A DNA stretch of 64,000 bases, from assembly GCA_947627275.1 (NCBI GenBank), contig CANQVK010000007.1:32706-96705 (forward strand), read 5' to 3'. Both the position numbers and the translations under genes were made by a program. This stretch comes from an uncultured Ruminococcus sp. Its GTDB lineage: Bacteria > Bacillota > Clostridia > Oscillospirales > Ruminococcaceae. The notes under the pieces were generated by a model. It was not told the DNA's origin, did not search any database, and was given only the letters and a program-made list of their open reading frames with translations. This document shows, piece after piece, positions 32,058 through 40,876 of this stretch (within the stretch, counting starts at the first letter, position 1; each line of letters opens with the position of its first letter).

Positions 32058-33014
32058 CGAGCTGTATAATGCGTTTTCGGGCATAGACGAAAAATATATA
32101 TCACGTTCCGAGAAATTTTCAGATATTTCGTTGGAATTTAAGCGTGAAAAATCCAAAAGAGCAGGCATTCTATCTTCTGTCTGCGGAGGTTCTGTTATTG
32201 TCGCTGCGGCTTTGTGCCTTATTGGAAACGGAATTTTTGATGAAAAGCCCAATTTTACACATAAACGATCCGATGTGAGATTTGTTGCGGATACGACAGC
32301 CGTAAACGTTGAAGAAAATCCAACCAACGCTTCATATACAAACGTCGTATCGGCTGTGACCGATGTTAAAAAAAGTCAAAATAACGAAAGCAATGAGGAA
32401 ACGGAGAAAAACTCCGCTGTAGAGTATACTGAAGAAACTTACGTTTCAAGCGGCGATACTTATGAGAACGACGAAGTTTCAGATGTTCCGTATATATCAG
32501 ACAGTGAGCCTGATAATCCAATTCATGATCCCGATACCAAAGATCATGATGAAGTAAAGAAGTCGCCGGTGTCCGAAAAATATTATTTTAAGCTTTTGCG
32601 GAAACAACCGATTCATATTCGGACGATTACGGAACAGATGCGCCGCATTCCGCTGAGTTGATACTTTTTGGCAGCAAATATATTCAGCTTGAATTATCGG
32701 AATATCCTGAACATAATATCTCTGATATTATTTCAGAAAGCGATTTTGGCGAATTTATCGGAACTATTTCTGAAATAACCGACACCAGTACAGATTATCA
32801 GATAGCTTCTAAAGAACCGGATTTAGCAGGCGCAGAGGTATATTACTATGCTGCTGCCGGCAGCAGTTCCGTAATTATAGTTAAAAAGGCTGAACAGTGC
32901 AGTATTTTTGTATTACAAGATACGATCACTGACCCAATTGAGATAAACCCTGTTCCTGAAATTCTTTTTCAGCTCCCGACAGAAGCTGAGAACGCCTATG
33001 GTATGGTAGAATGA
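32047..33014 (+). pseudogene. Single-pass membrane protein gene, frameshifted near 32590
   Basis: The first frame (32047-32661) encodes a cytoplasmic N-terminus starting MNYNELYNAFSGIDEKYI, a membrane helix near residues 40-60 and a long acidic Ser/Thr-rich extracytoplasmic stretch. It then becomes basic and stops. The other frame, open from about 32598 to 33014, begins AFAETTDSYSDDYGTDAPHS, the same kind of acidic linker, and runs into a compact domain (ELILFGSKYIQLELSEYP onward). Adding one base in the TTTTAAGC run near 32590-32596 would join them into one protein of about 320 residues. The translation start of a separate second gene (32658) has no ribosome site. Either a real frameshift or a sequencing error is possible. 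Its role is likely to hold or sense for the XRE-sigma4 protein. Confidence 0.7.
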
Positions 33015-34003
33015 GTAAAGTGTACAAATTAAGAAAAAAGAGAGCTTTTATTTTTTTGGCGTTTGCATGTATAATTATAGTTTGGCTAAACAATATTCTG
33101 CGCTCTGATGACGTTCCTGTTACCTCGAAAATAGAAGCAATGCCAATTGTGACTGTATCGTCATCGACTTCCGTATATACTTCTTCAACTTCAACAACTC
33201 AGACAACAGCGATGCCGCATATAGATACTCCAACCTGTAAGGCGGCGGCTCTTTACTGCATGGACGACAGGCGGTTCCTTTACAGCGACAGAATCAGCCA
33301 GCGGATAGCTCCTGCAAGTATGACAAAGCTTTTGACAGCTTCTGTGGCTTTAAAATATATGAACACAAATGAGATATTAACGGTAGGTTCAGAACAATAT
33401 CTTGTTCAGCCGTATTCAAGCCTTTGCGGAGTACAATGGGGCAGTACTGCGTCATTGGAGACATTTGTTACGGGAATGCTTCTTTCGTCAGGAAATGACG
33501 CAGCATATACCATAGGCGTATCTACAGCAAGAAAACTGAACCCTGATTCATATATGACAGACACGGAAGCGGTAGATTTTTTCTGCCTGCTCATGAACAG
33601 ACTTGCAGCGGATATAGGAATGACCGACAGTTGTTTCGTAAACCCGGATGGATGGGACGATGATGGTCAGTACACTACAGTTTCTGATCTGATGCTGTTG
33701 ACGCAGTATGCTATGGCAGTTCCCGAAATACGTGAAGCAGTCGGCACTTTTCATATGAATGCAGAGTTTATCTCGGGTGACGCTTATGACTGGAAAAATT
33801 CCAATCTGCTCCTTGACCCGTACAGCGAATACTACTGCGAAAACGCCATAGGTGTAAAGACAGGTACTACGCTTAATGCAGGAAATTGCCTTATATCTTC
33901 ATTTATCATAGACAGCAAAACGTATATCGCTATTGTGGCGGGATGTGAGACTGATTCCGACAGATATGAACTTACATTAAAACTATTATCTTATTATACG
34001 TAA
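33011..34003 (+). CDS. D-alanyl-D-alanine carboxypeptidase (S11 family)
   Basis: A 330-residue penicillin-binding D,D-carboxypeptidase that trims the terminal D-Ala of peptidoglycan stem peptides. A single N-terminal helix (about 11-30) anchors it outside the membrane, followed by a Ser/Thr-rich linker. The three active-site motifs are clear: SMTK (Ser nucleophile), SSGND (SxN) and VKTGTT (KTG). It lacks an obvious C-terminal amphipathic anchor. Its ATG overlaps the preceding stop (ATGA), so it belongs to the XRE-sigma4 operon, which may therefore respond to the cell envelope. A strong terminator follows 3 bp after the stop codon. Confidence 0.93.
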   Translation: MSKVYKLRKKRAFIFLAFACIIIVWLNNILRSDDVPVTSKIEAMPIVTVSSSTSVYTSSTSTTQTTAMPHIDTPTCKAAALYCMDDRRFLYSDRISQRIAPASMTKLLTASVALKYMNTNEILTVGSEQYLVQPYSSLCGVQWGSTASLETFVTGMLLSSGNDAAYTIGVSTARKLNPDSYMTDTEAVDFFCLLMNRLAADIGMTDSCFVNPDGWDDDGQYTTVSDLMLLTQYAMAVPEIREAVGTFHMNAEFISGDAYDWKNSNLLLDPYSEYYCENAIGVKTGTTLNAGNCLISSFIIDSKTYIAIVAGCETDSDRYELTLKLLSYYT

Positions 34004-34005
34004 AA

Positions 34006-34050
34006 AAAGCCCCTTTTTCGGATATTCGCGAAAAAGGGGCTTTATTGTTT
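34006..34050 (+). terminator. Terminator of the XRE-sigma4/carboxypeptidase operon
   Basis: A 15-bp stem (34006-34020 with 34029-34043) with GCCCC/GGGGC core is followed by a T-rich tail. Confidence 0.88.
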
Positions 34051-34130
34051 TTATGTATTGCCTTAATTGTTAAAATGACATAAAGCGCAACTAAACTGAG
34101 ATTTATTACATAATTTTCTTATAAAAATTA

Positions 34131-34159
34131 TTGACTGCTTTCTTTTTTTGTAGTATAAT
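34131..34159 (+). promoter_or_regulatory. Promoter of the hybrid histidine kinase
   Basis: TTGACT (34131-34136), 17-bp spacer and TATAAT (34154-34159). The leader of about 105 nt contains a small inverted repeat, TCGGAAGTTTCCGA, near 34211-34224. Confidence 0.75.
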
Positions 34160-34272
34160 ATTAATAGTAAATTTTGTTAGACTTTGTTTAGTCATTTTCA
34201 TTAAGCATCTTCGGAAGTTTCCGAGGAGATCAATTTATCAAGATATACCGAACGTGCCTAAGGAGGCTTACA

Positions 34273-36354
34273 ATGTACGAAAAAACAATAAGCGGATCTA
34301 TTCTCGATGAAAATACACTTCCGATTATCCAAAGCTTTTGCAATGAAATGCCCGGCGGTTTTTTTATTTACAAAGCATCCGGAGCAGGGGAGTTTATATA
34401 TGTCAATAAGGCAGTGCTGAGAATTTTCGGCTGTGATACTGAGGAGGAGTTTCGGGAGCTTACGGGCAATGTTTTCAAGGGAATAGTCCACCCCGATGAT
34501 TTTCCTAAAGTTGACAGAAGCATACAGGAACAAATAATCGGCAGCTCTGAAAATCTTGATTATGTTGAATACCGTATTATCCGAAAGGACGGTACTGTGC
34601 GGTATGTTCAGGATTACGGAAAATACATAACGACGAACAGCGGCGACGGAATTTTCTGCGTATTTATTGATGATGCCACCGACAGGTTAAGAGAACGTAT
34701 GGAGGAACTGGAGAAGATAAATGCCCGTCTGAAAAACACGCTTTCAAGGGAATATCAGTATCAAAAGGCGATACTTCACAATGCCCGTCTGTTTTTCGAG
34801 GCGAATCTTACGGAAGATACCTTTATTTCCTCGACAGGTCAATCGGCGGACGGCTCTCTTGCAGATATGTTCAAATCTGTAAATATACCCGAATATACAA
34901 GGTATTCGGACGTTCTCGACTATGTAAGCAAAAATGTAGTAAAATCCGGTAATGAAGAATACAAACAATTTTTCAGCATTGAAAGACTTATAGGCTGTTA
35001 TTTAAGCGATGAGCCGGAGCAGATAATGGAATGCGTGATAACAGATAAATCGGGACGGGAACGGATTTTTCAGTTTATTGCGCTTATCGGCAAAAACGAA
35101 TATACCAATAACATAATTGCACTTTTCGTTGCAAAGGATATTACGGATATAAACGAAAAAAAGCGGCTTTTCCAGATAGCGCTGAAGGAAGCTAACGCGG
35201 CAAATATCGCTCGGCAGACATTTCTCGACAATATCTCTCATGACATACGAACGCCGCTTAACAGTATCATCGGCTACACTGAGCTTATCAAAACCAATCC
35301 GAAAGATACGGATAAGATCTGCCATTATCTTGACAATATCAAGCTTTCCAGCGTACAGCTGCTTAAAATTGTAACTGAATCCTTGGAGCTTACCTATTTG
35401 GAATCAGGCAAGGCATCCCTGAACAAAGGGGAGTGCGACCTTGAAGAACTTCTGTGCGATGTTAAAAACCGTATTGCACCCGATGCTGCCGAAAAAAATA
35501 TAACACTTATATTTGACAAAAGCCGCGTCAGAAATTTCGCCGTATATGCTGATTATCTGCGCTTGGAGGAGGTTTTGTGGCAGCTTTTGGACAACGGCGT
35601 TAAATATACCGATGAAGGCGGAAGAGTTGTACTTCGTATTGAGGAGGATGAAAATTCACCTCATGGATTCGGCGCATTCACCTTCACAGTGGAGGACAAC
35701 GGCTGTGGAATCGAGGAAGAACTTCTTGATACGATTTTTGAACCGTTTAAACGTGTAGAAAATACCACGGCAAGCGGAATTTTTGGCAGCGGTCTTGGAC
35801 TTGCTGTTGTCAAAAATATTGTCGATATGATGAACGGCACAATTTCTGTGAAAAGCAAAGTGGGGAAAGAGAGCATTTTCTCCGTTTCCGTGACGCTCAA
35901 GCTACAGGGAGTTCAGAGAAATCCTGCTGATATAAACTGCGTTTCTGCGGACGAACAATTCATGGAGGGAATACGTATCCTGCTTGTTGAAGATAATGCG
36001 GTAAATCTTGAGATCGAAAAGGCTATGCTTGAATACTGCGGCTGTATCGTTGATACAGCTATCAACGGCAGAGAAGCCGTGAAGAAAATAAGCGAGCTTA
36101 GTTCAAAGGTTTACGATGTTATTCTTATGGATATTCAAATGCCTGTTATGGACAGCTACAAAGCCGCAAGACAGATAAGAAGGCTTAAAAATCCCACCCT
36201 TGCAGGTATTCCGATAATTGCAGTTTCGGCGAACGCTTTTGAGGACGACCGTGAAAAGTCCCTTGAATCAGGAATGAATGCGCATTTCCCTAAACCCATA
36301 GACATAACGGAACTTCAGAATCTTATCGGAAAAATACTTCATATATCAAAGTAA
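34273..36354 (+). CDS. Cytoplasmic PAS hybrid histidine kinase with receiver
   Basis: A 693-residue sensor without membrane segments. A PAS domain with a PAC tail (about 15-130) contains FIYVNKAVLRIFGCD and EYRIIRKDGTVRYV. A second, divergent sensor segment lies at about 160-295. The HisKA helix carries the phosphorylatable His in NISHDIRTPLNSIIG (about residue 320). The ATPase domain has N, G1 and G2 boxes (LDNGVKYTDEGG, DNGCGIEEE, GSGLGLAVVKN). The C-terminal receiver (about 570-690) keeps VEDN, the acceptor Asp in VILMDIQMPVMD and the Lys in FPKPID. AAGGAGG precedes the ATG. No HPt protein or output regulator is adjacent. Confidence 0.93.
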   Translation: MYEKTISGSILDENTLPIIQSFCNEMPGGFFIYKASGAGEFIYVNKAVLRIFGCDTEEEFRELTGNVFKGIVHPDDFPKVDRSIQEQIIGSSENLDYVEYRIIRKDGTVRYVQDYGKYITTNSGDGIFCVFIDDATDRLRERMEELEKINARLKNTLSREYQYQKAILHNARLFFEANLTEDTFISSTGQSADGSLADMFKSVNIPEYTRYSDVLDYVSKNVVKSGNEEYKQFFSIERLIGCYLSDEPEQIMECVITDKSGRERIFQFIALIGKNEYTNNIIALFVAKDITDINEKKRLFQIALKEANAANIARQTFLDNISHDIRTPLNSIIGYTELIKTNPKDTDKICHYLDNIKLSSVQLLKIVTESLELTYLESGKASLNKGECDLEELLCDVKNRIAPDAAEKNITLIFDKSRVRNFAVYADYLRLEEVLWQLLDNGVKYTDEGGRVVLRIEEDENSPHGFGAFTFTVEDNGCGIEEELLDTIFEPFKRVENTTASGIFGSGLGLAVVKNIVDMMNGTISVKSKVGKESIFSVSVTLKLQGVQRNPADINCVSADEQFMEGIRILLVEDNAVNLEIEKAMLEYCGCIVDTAINGREAVKKISELSSKVYDVILMDIQMPVMDSYKAARQIRRLKNPTLAGIPIIAVSANAFEDDREKSLESGMNAHFPKPIDITELQNLIGKILHISK

Positions 36355-36360
36355 GCTGAT

Positions 36361-36397
36361 CGGGCTGCTGTGAGAATACATTTCTTACGGCAGCCCG
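36361..36397. other. Hairpin between convergent genes
   Basis: CGGGCTGC pairs with GCAGCCCG, and an inner GTGAGAA/TTTCTTAC extends the stem. Neither strand has a following T-run, so terminator function is uncertain. Confidence 0.5.
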
Positions 36398-36424
36398 AAA
36401 AATTATATGGCAAATCTTTATTAT

Positions 36425-36727
36425 TTAAATGGAAATAAGCAGGTAGTTCAGCGCCTTGGTATAAAGGCGGCATGGCGGAATGCGGTCGGATATAAGCATT
36501 TCGGCAAAATCGACCGCATCTTCTATATCTCTGGAGAAGTCGGGTATCTCTTCTTTTTCTCGGGTACGTGAGTCCTCAACTTCAACACCGTAGGTTACGA
36601 TGTCAACTCCTTCATGGAACATACGCCCGGCAGTTACACGATATGAGACCTTATTATCACCAAAGACCTCCATATATACTGTTTTATCAACTACCTCACG
36701 CTTAATTTTTCTGACAAGTCCGAACAT
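36425..36727 (-). CDS. Conserved small protein of unknown function (DUF6514-like)
   Basis: A 100-residue soluble protein starting at the ATG at 36727, which has GGAG 8 nt upstream; an earlier in-frame ATG at 36745 has none. It begins MFGLVRKIKREVVDKTVYME and shows alternating beta strands, then an acidic helix (RDIEDAVDFAEMLI) and a short conserved-looking IPPCRLYTKALNY tail. The pattern resembles small clostridial proteins grouped as DUF6514, but I cannot confirm this. It follows the alarmone synthetase gene by about 110 bp and has its own weaker promoter. Confidence 0.7.
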   Translation of the reverse strand: MFGLVRKIKREVVDKTVYMEVFGDNKVSYRVTAGRMFHEGVDIVTYGVEVEDSRTREKEEIPDFSRDIEDAVDFAEMLISDRIPPCRLYTKALNYLLISI

Positions 36728-36760
36728 TTTCTCTGCTCCTTTCAATAATGGCTGTATATC

Positions 36761-36789
36761 ATTATATCACATCACAGAAATAAGTGAAA
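36761..36789 (-). promoter_or_regulatory. Possible promoter of the small DUF6514-like gene
   Basis: TTTCAC (36784-36789), 17-bp spacer and a perfect TATAAT (36761-36766) on the minus strand; the -35 box is weak. Confidence 0.5.
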
Positions 36790-36836
36790 GGGTGAAAAAC
36801 AGCAGTTTTTCGGAACTTATGGAGACTGCGGTCGAG

Positions 36837-37529
36837 TTAATCCATATCGTTTATCTGAGAATAAATTTTCTGCATCTGCATATCTGTTTCGGCGATCCTC
36901 TCAGCGCATTCCCGGAGTTGTTCTGATATTTCAGGAGTTATCGCTGCCGAGGGCTTATATTTCAGCTGGTGTTCCAGACTTGCCCAGAAATCCATAGCTA
37001 TTGTCCGTATCTGAATTTCCACGGGTACTGTGACCTTTGAAGCCGAAAGATGTACCGGTACGTTCAGTACAAGATGAAAACTCCTGTAGCCGCTCGGCTT
37101 GGGATTCTTTATGTAGTCCTTCTGCTTTATAACAACGAAATCATCACGCTGTGAAAGCATTTCCGCAAGAACGTATATATCGTTTATGTAGTAGCATGTT
37201 ACACGGATCCCTGCAATATCGAGGAGATATTTTTTTGCGTTTTCAGGAGTAAAGGCTATTCCTTTTTTTACGAGCTTGTTCATGATCGAGTCCGCAGATT
37301 TAAGACGGCTTTCTATGTTATGAATAGGGTTGCGTTGGAATTTAATGTTGAATTCGCTGTCAAGTATTCCAAGATATGTCTTTACGACCTCTATAGCTGA
37401 TTCATACACATGCGCAAGCTGCATAAATTCCATAAAAGCCTGCGCGATCTTCTCCTGAGCTGTAGGTCCCTTATCAACAATGGCGGGAAGCTGCTGGATT
37501 CCTTCTACAAAAAAATCCATCTGACTCAT
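36837..37529 (-). CDS. Small alarmone synthetase, GTP pyrophosphokinase (RelQ-type)
   Basis: A 230-residue single-domain (p)ppGpp synthetase lacking the hydrolase and regulatory domains of Rel. It shows the RelA/SpoT synthetase motifs DIAGIRVTCYYINDIY, KNPKPSGYRSFHLVL and VEIQIRTIAMDFWASLEHQ in order, and C-terminal helices as in tetrameric RelQ/SAS1 enzymes. The start at 37529 has GGAGG 7 nt upstream. Such enzymes make alarmones from ATP and GTP or GDP under envelope or starvation stress, usually controlled by transcription. I did not find a convincing promoter in the 130 bp upstream, where a palindromic repeat begins. Confidence 0.93.
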   Translation of the reverse strand: MSQMDFFVEGIQQLPAIVDKGPTAQEKIAQAFMEFMQLAHVYESAIEVVKTYLGILDSEFNIKFQRNPIHNIESRLKSADSIMNKLVKKGIAFTPENAKKYLLDIAGIRVTCYYINDIYVLAEMLSQRDDFVVIKQKDYIKNPKPSGYRSFHLVLNVPVHLSASKVTVPVEIQIRTIAMDFWASLEHQLKYKPSAAITPEISEQLRECAERIAETDMQMQKIYSQINDMD

Positions 37530-37665
37530 TTTATCTCCTCCTTTTGGTGGAAAGGTTGTTTAATTTAACAATATAAAAATTTTAGCAAATAGCTGAATTT
37601 CAGGATCATCGCTGATTTATCAAAGTTACGATGCAACTATGCGTATATGGTCTGTAACACTATAT

Positions 37666-37824
37666 ATACTCGCCGCTATTACAAAATATCCAGTAATGCA
37701 GACATAAAATCCATCTGTCTGCGTCATCTTCCTCACCATATAACAAGTATGCTTTCGTCATCTTACTTGACATACGAATTTTCTGTTCAGCATTCTTTGG
37801 ACATTTTGTAATAGCGGCGAGTAT
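37666..37824. repeat. Palindromic MITE-like element, subtype 2
   Basis: A 159-bp copy with perfect 20-bp inverted ends (atactcgccgctattacaaa and tttgtaatagcggcgagtat). It is roughly 90% like the copy at 6734-6893 by eye and in the same orientation. It occupies the middle of the 451-bp gap between the alarmone synthetase and OGG genes; apart from this element and the OGG promoter I see nothing else there. Confidence 0.87.
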
Positions 37825-37907
37825 ATATGCAAATTACTCAGACTATCGAACTCGCCGATAATTTCACAGTAATTTTGTTTACCATGACTAAACTACGTTT
37901 AAAGGGC

Positions 37908-37936
37908 TTGCAATTCTTCCTTAATTTTAGTATAAT
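37908..37936 (+). promoter_or_regulatory. Promoter of the OGG-type glycosylase gene
   Basis: TTGCAA (37908-37913), 17-bp spacer and TATAAT (37931-37936). Confidence 0.74.
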
Positions 37937-37980
37937 AAAATAGAAAGTGTAAGGTTATTTTCTGATAATGAGGTGAAATT

Positions 37981-38790
37981 ATGGATTATTACGTTAAAAA
38001 TAATGACATAATAGTTTACGAGAAGGACTTTGATTTAGACGAAACTCTTGATTGCGGTCAGGCATTCCGCTGGAAAAAAATAGACAGGGGATATAGGTGT
38101 ACTTATGAGGGAAGCTTTCTCAACGACAGTCTTACTATTTCACAGATGTCTGATGATACGTTTATATTCCATGACGTTTCCGAGGAGGATTTTCTCGGAA
38201 AATGGGCGGATTATTTTGATTTTAACACGGATTACAGCGAACTGAAAAAGCAGTTTTCCGAAGATGAGACATTGGCTAAAGCATGTGCTTTTGCGGGCGG
38301 TATACGTCTTTTGCGGCAGGATAGCTGGGAGTGCCTTATTTCCTTTATTATTTCCCAGAATAACAATATTCCGAGGATAAAGGGCATAATCGACCGCCTC
38401 TGCGAACATTACGGCGAGTTTCCGAACGCTTCAAAAATGGCTGAAGAAACGCCCGACAGTCTATCTTTTCTGCGAAGCGGCTTTCGGGCAAAGTATATCT
38501 GCGATGCTGTTGACTGCGTAAATTCAGGAAAAGTCGATCTGAATGCCATAGCGTCAGCGCCAATAGACGAGGCTCGCGGCGTATTGAAAAAAATCAAGGG
38601 CGTAGGACCTAAAGTTGCCGAATGCGTACTTCTTTTCGGCATGTATCGAAAAGAGGCGTTTCCAGTGGACGTCTGGATAAAGCGTGTTCTTGCGGATTAT
38701 TACCCCAACGGTTTCCCTGAGTTTGTAAATGAGAATGCCGGTATCGCCCAGCAGTATCTTTTTCATTACATAAGAAATCTTCATGAATAA
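37981..38790 (+). CDS. 8-oxoguanine DNA glycosylase (OGG1-like)
   Basis: A 269-residue bifunctional base-excision enzyme that removes 8-oxoguanine and nicks the DNA. The N-terminal domain begins with the OGG pattern DLDETLDCGQAFRW. The helix-hairpin-helix motif LKKIKGVGPKVAECVLLFG is followed by FPVDVWIKRV, containing the catalytic Asp; the catalytic Lys is expected just before it in YRKEAFPVD. The length suits the clostridial Ogg family. GAGGTG precedes the ATG at 37981. A small membrane-anchored protein gene follows after 50 bp. Confidence 0.92.
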   Translation: MDYYVKNNDIIVYEKDFDLDETLDCGQAFRWKKIDRGYRCTYEGSFLNDSLTISQMSDDTFIFHDVSEEDFLGKWADYFDFNTDYSELKKQFSEDETLAKACAFAGGIRLLRQDSWECLISFIISQNNNIPRIKGIIDRLCEHYGEFPNASKMAEETPDSLSFLRSGFRAKYICDAVDCVNSGKVDLNAIASAPIDEARGVLKKIKGVGPKVAECVLLFGMYRKEAFPVDVWIKRVLADYYPNGFPEFVNENAGIAQQYLFHYIRNLHE

Positions 38791-38840
38791 TCTGAGTATT
38801 TCTGCCAATAATAGCCATAAATAAACTTGAAGGAGCAATT

Positions 38841-39095
38841 ATGGTAAAAGGTGTGAATAAACAGATAATCGAGGTCAACAATCCAGACAGCGTGTATTTT
38901 GAGAGAGCGGTATTTTACTTGAAACCCGGTGTGCGGACTCTTCCTGTGGAGCTTTCCGCACGTGAGATCGATCGCCTTATAGCGCCATACGGGACGAACG
39001 GACGAAGAAAAAAGACTCTGAACGCAGGGAGAATAATAATTTACCTTCTCATCATTGCGCTGACAGCCGCTCTTATATACGCTTTTACAAGGTAG
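38841..39095 (+). CDS. Small tail-anchored membrane protein, function unknown
   Basis: An 84-residue protein with a soluble N-terminal part beginning MVKGVNKQIIEVNNPDSVYF and one hydrophobic segment at about 63-81 ending in a short Arg tail. The N-terminal pattern looks conserved rather than random (a strand-rich stretch then PVELSAREIDRLIAPY). GGAG lies 9 nt before the ATG. It is 50 bp downstream of the glycosylase gene with no terminator between, so may be co-transcribed. I do not recognise a family. Confidence 0.75.
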   Translation: MVKGVNKQIIEVNNPDSVYFERAVFYLKPGVRTLPVELSAREIDRLIAPYGTNGRRKKTLNAGRIIIYLLIIALTAALIYAFTR

Positions 39096-39112
39096 ATATT
39101 TTTAAAAATATG

Positions 39113-39141
39113 TAGACAAACTATGAACTTTGTGGTATAAT
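39113..39141 (+). promoter_or_regulatory. Promoter of the AraC-family gene
   Basis: TAGACA (39113-39118), 17-bp spacer and TATAAT (39136-39141), about 33 bp before the ATG. Confidence 0.7.
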
Positions 39142-39173
39142 TAAAGCAATAAATTCAAAGGAGAACCCTGCAA

Positions 39174-40025
39174 ATGAATCGAAGCAACGAAGGACATGTT
39201 TCAAAAAGAATAATCTGTACTCCAAGTCCAGCGGCTAAAAGCGCTTTCTTTTACGCTCAGGAAACGGGTATCATCAAAAAAACGGACGCTGTTGATACGC
39301 ATCGCCACGATCTCGATTCATGGCTGTATGTGGCGGTTCTGGACGGAAAAGGTGAATTAAGCTTCGGAGACGATTCGTATTCTCTTAAAAAGGGCGACTG
39401 TTTTCTTATCGACTGCCGTGTTCCACATTACTATAAAAGTTCAGCAGATGAGCCATGGGAGCTGATGTGGGTACATTTCAGCGGAGCTACGTCCATGCAG
39501 TATTATGAGAATTTTGCCGCTCAGTCAAAGAACGTATTTCACCCGATCGCTTTTGAAAAGGTGACAACCGCATTGTCGGAGATAATCAATTGCAATGAGC
39601 AGAAAAATCCGAATGCTGAGGCTCTGACCTCTGGATTGATAGTTCAGCTTCTCACCGTTGCTCTTACTACCACATGTCCGGCGGAACAAGCAGATTCAGC
39701 TTTAAAGCAGAAGATAATGGCTGTAAATATCTATATCGAGGAGCATTTCAAAGAAAATCTGACTCTTGAAAGGCTATCCTCTGAATTTTACATAAGCAAA
39801 TACTATCTTTCAAGGGAGTACAAAAAAATTTACGGACGGACTATTTTTCAGCATATCATTACATGCCGTATAAATTATGGAAAGCATCTTCTGCGATTTT
39901 CCGATAACTCGGTAGAAGAAATAGCGCATCTATGCGGCTTTAACGACCAGAGCTATTTTGTACGACAGTTCAAAAAAGCGGAAAATCTGACTTGTTTTGC
40001 TTATCGCAGAATGTGGCGTGATTAG
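39174..40025 (+). CDS. AraC-family transcriptional regulator
   Basis: A 283-residue regulator. An N-terminal cupin domain (about 15-110) shows HRHDLDSWLYVAVLDGKGEL and the DCRVPHYYKS segment expected of a sugar-binding AraC pocket. Two helix-turn-helix motifs make up the C-terminal ~100 residues, with LTLERLSSEFYISKYYLSRE and SVEEIAHLCGFNDQSYFVRQ. It is transcribed alone and meets a convergent membrane-protein gene with a single base between the stop codons. Members with this layout often control carbohydrate use, but no sugar gene is adjacent. Confidence 0.92.
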   Translation: MNRSNEGHVSKRIICTPSPAAKSAFFYAQETGIIKKTDAVDTHRHDLDSWLYVAVLDGKGELSFGDDSYSLKKGDCFLIDCRVPHYYKSSADEPWELMWVHFSGATSMQYYENFAAQSKNVFHPIAFEKVTTALSEIINCNEQKNPNAEALTSGLIVQLLTVALTTTCPAEQADSALKQKIMAVNIYIEEHFKENLTLERLSSEFYISKYYLSREYKKIYGRTIFQHIITCRINYGKHLLRFSDNSVEEIAHLCGFNDQSYFVRQFKKAENLTCFAYRRMWRD

Positions 40026-40026
40026 T

Positions 40027-40788
40027 TTATTTTTTTATAATATGTTCCGCATATTTTGTGAAACGCTGTTTTATCTGACATGTTTTGTCACGGCAGTTAC
40101 TACAGTTGAGCGTTTGATTAGAACCGTGCCAAAAACGCTCGGGGTGAGTTGTCCACATAAATTCCCAACGGATTATGACAGCTGCTCCCATGAAAAATAG
40201 ACTGCGGCAGTAGAATGTGTTAATGAACAGCATAGGAGTGAACATGAAAAAATGTCCCCAATCGTAGATTCGGCAGTTTATGCAGCAGCGGCTTTTTTGA
40301 CCAAATGTCTGAAACGGACAGAAAATCAATATACAGACGTAGTCGCTCAAAAAATAAAATCCGGTTATGAGCAGAAGTTCGGCTCTCTTGAGAACTCCGC
40401 AATAATAAAGAATTCCTATCAAGGCGTTTCCGATAAGCCAGCATATCATGCACCGCCATGCTTTGATATTTTCACTATGTATAAATTTAAGCAGTTCAGT
40501 TTCAGAATATTCGGATACGGGAGAATAGTTCGATTTTTTGCTTTTGCTCGCGCCCATAGACGTTATTTTCGATGGAAACAGGTGCAGCAGCATAAGTATC
40601 ATAAATACAGCCCACATAATGTGCATAAAATTTATGCCGTCCTTTGGCGAGACAACGGTATATCTGTAAAACTCTGATTTGTTTATTATGTACAGAAATA
40701 ACATTATTCCGAAAGCTGCGATCCGTAAAACGAATTTTATAAAGTAGCCTATTAATTTCGGCGTTGCTATAATTTTTAATTGTTTCAT
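40027..40788 (-). CDS. Polytopic membrane protein with cysteine-pair cytoplasmic motifs
   Basis: A 253-residue protein with five to six hydrophobic segments. The ATG at 40788 was chosen because GGAG lies 9 nt upstream. Two cysteine-rich stretches stand out: RCCINCRIYDWGHFFMFTP near residue 170, and TLNCSNCRDKTCQIK near the C-terminus, separated by a helix and HPERFWHGSN. The pairing of CxxC motifs suggests metal binding or redox chemistry, and the strongly patterned text suggests a real conserved family, though I cannot name it. A perfect promoter precedes it. It is convergent with the AraC gene. Confidence 0.75.
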   Translation of the reverse strand: MKQLKIIATPKLIGYFIKFVLRIAAFGIMLFLYIINKSEFYRYTVVSPKDGINFMHIMWAVFMILMLLHLFPSKITSMGASKSKKSNYSPVSEYSETELLKFIHSENIKAWRCMICWLIGNALIGILYYCGVLKRAELLLITGFYFLSDYVCILIFCPFQTFGQKSRCCINCRIYDWGHFFMFTPMLFINTFYCRSLFFMGAAVIIRWEFMWTTHPERFWHGSNQTLNCSNCRDKTCQIKQRFTKYAEHIIKK

Positions 40789-40832
40789 GCTATATAACTC
40801 CAAATCCCCAATTCGCTGAAAGGTTATAATTT

Positions 40833-40861
40833 ATTATATCATTTTTTGGCAAGAATGTCAA
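40833..40861 (-). promoter_or_regulatory. Promoter of the cysteine-motif membrane protein gene
   Basis: Consensus TTGACA (40856-40861), 17-bp spacer and TATAAT (40833-40838) on the minus strand; it lies back-to-back with the promoter at 40877. Confidence 0.78.
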
Positions 40862-40876
40862 ATATTAATTAATCGG

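Noticed and set aside
32658..33014. Separate second gene downstream of the membrane-partner gene
   Set aside because: No ribosome site precedes its ATG, and the same frame stays open upstream with residues continuing the acidic linker, so a frameshifted single gene is more likely.
36361..36397. Terminator of the hybrid histidine kinase
   Set aside because: The hairpin is strong but neither strand has a T-run after it.
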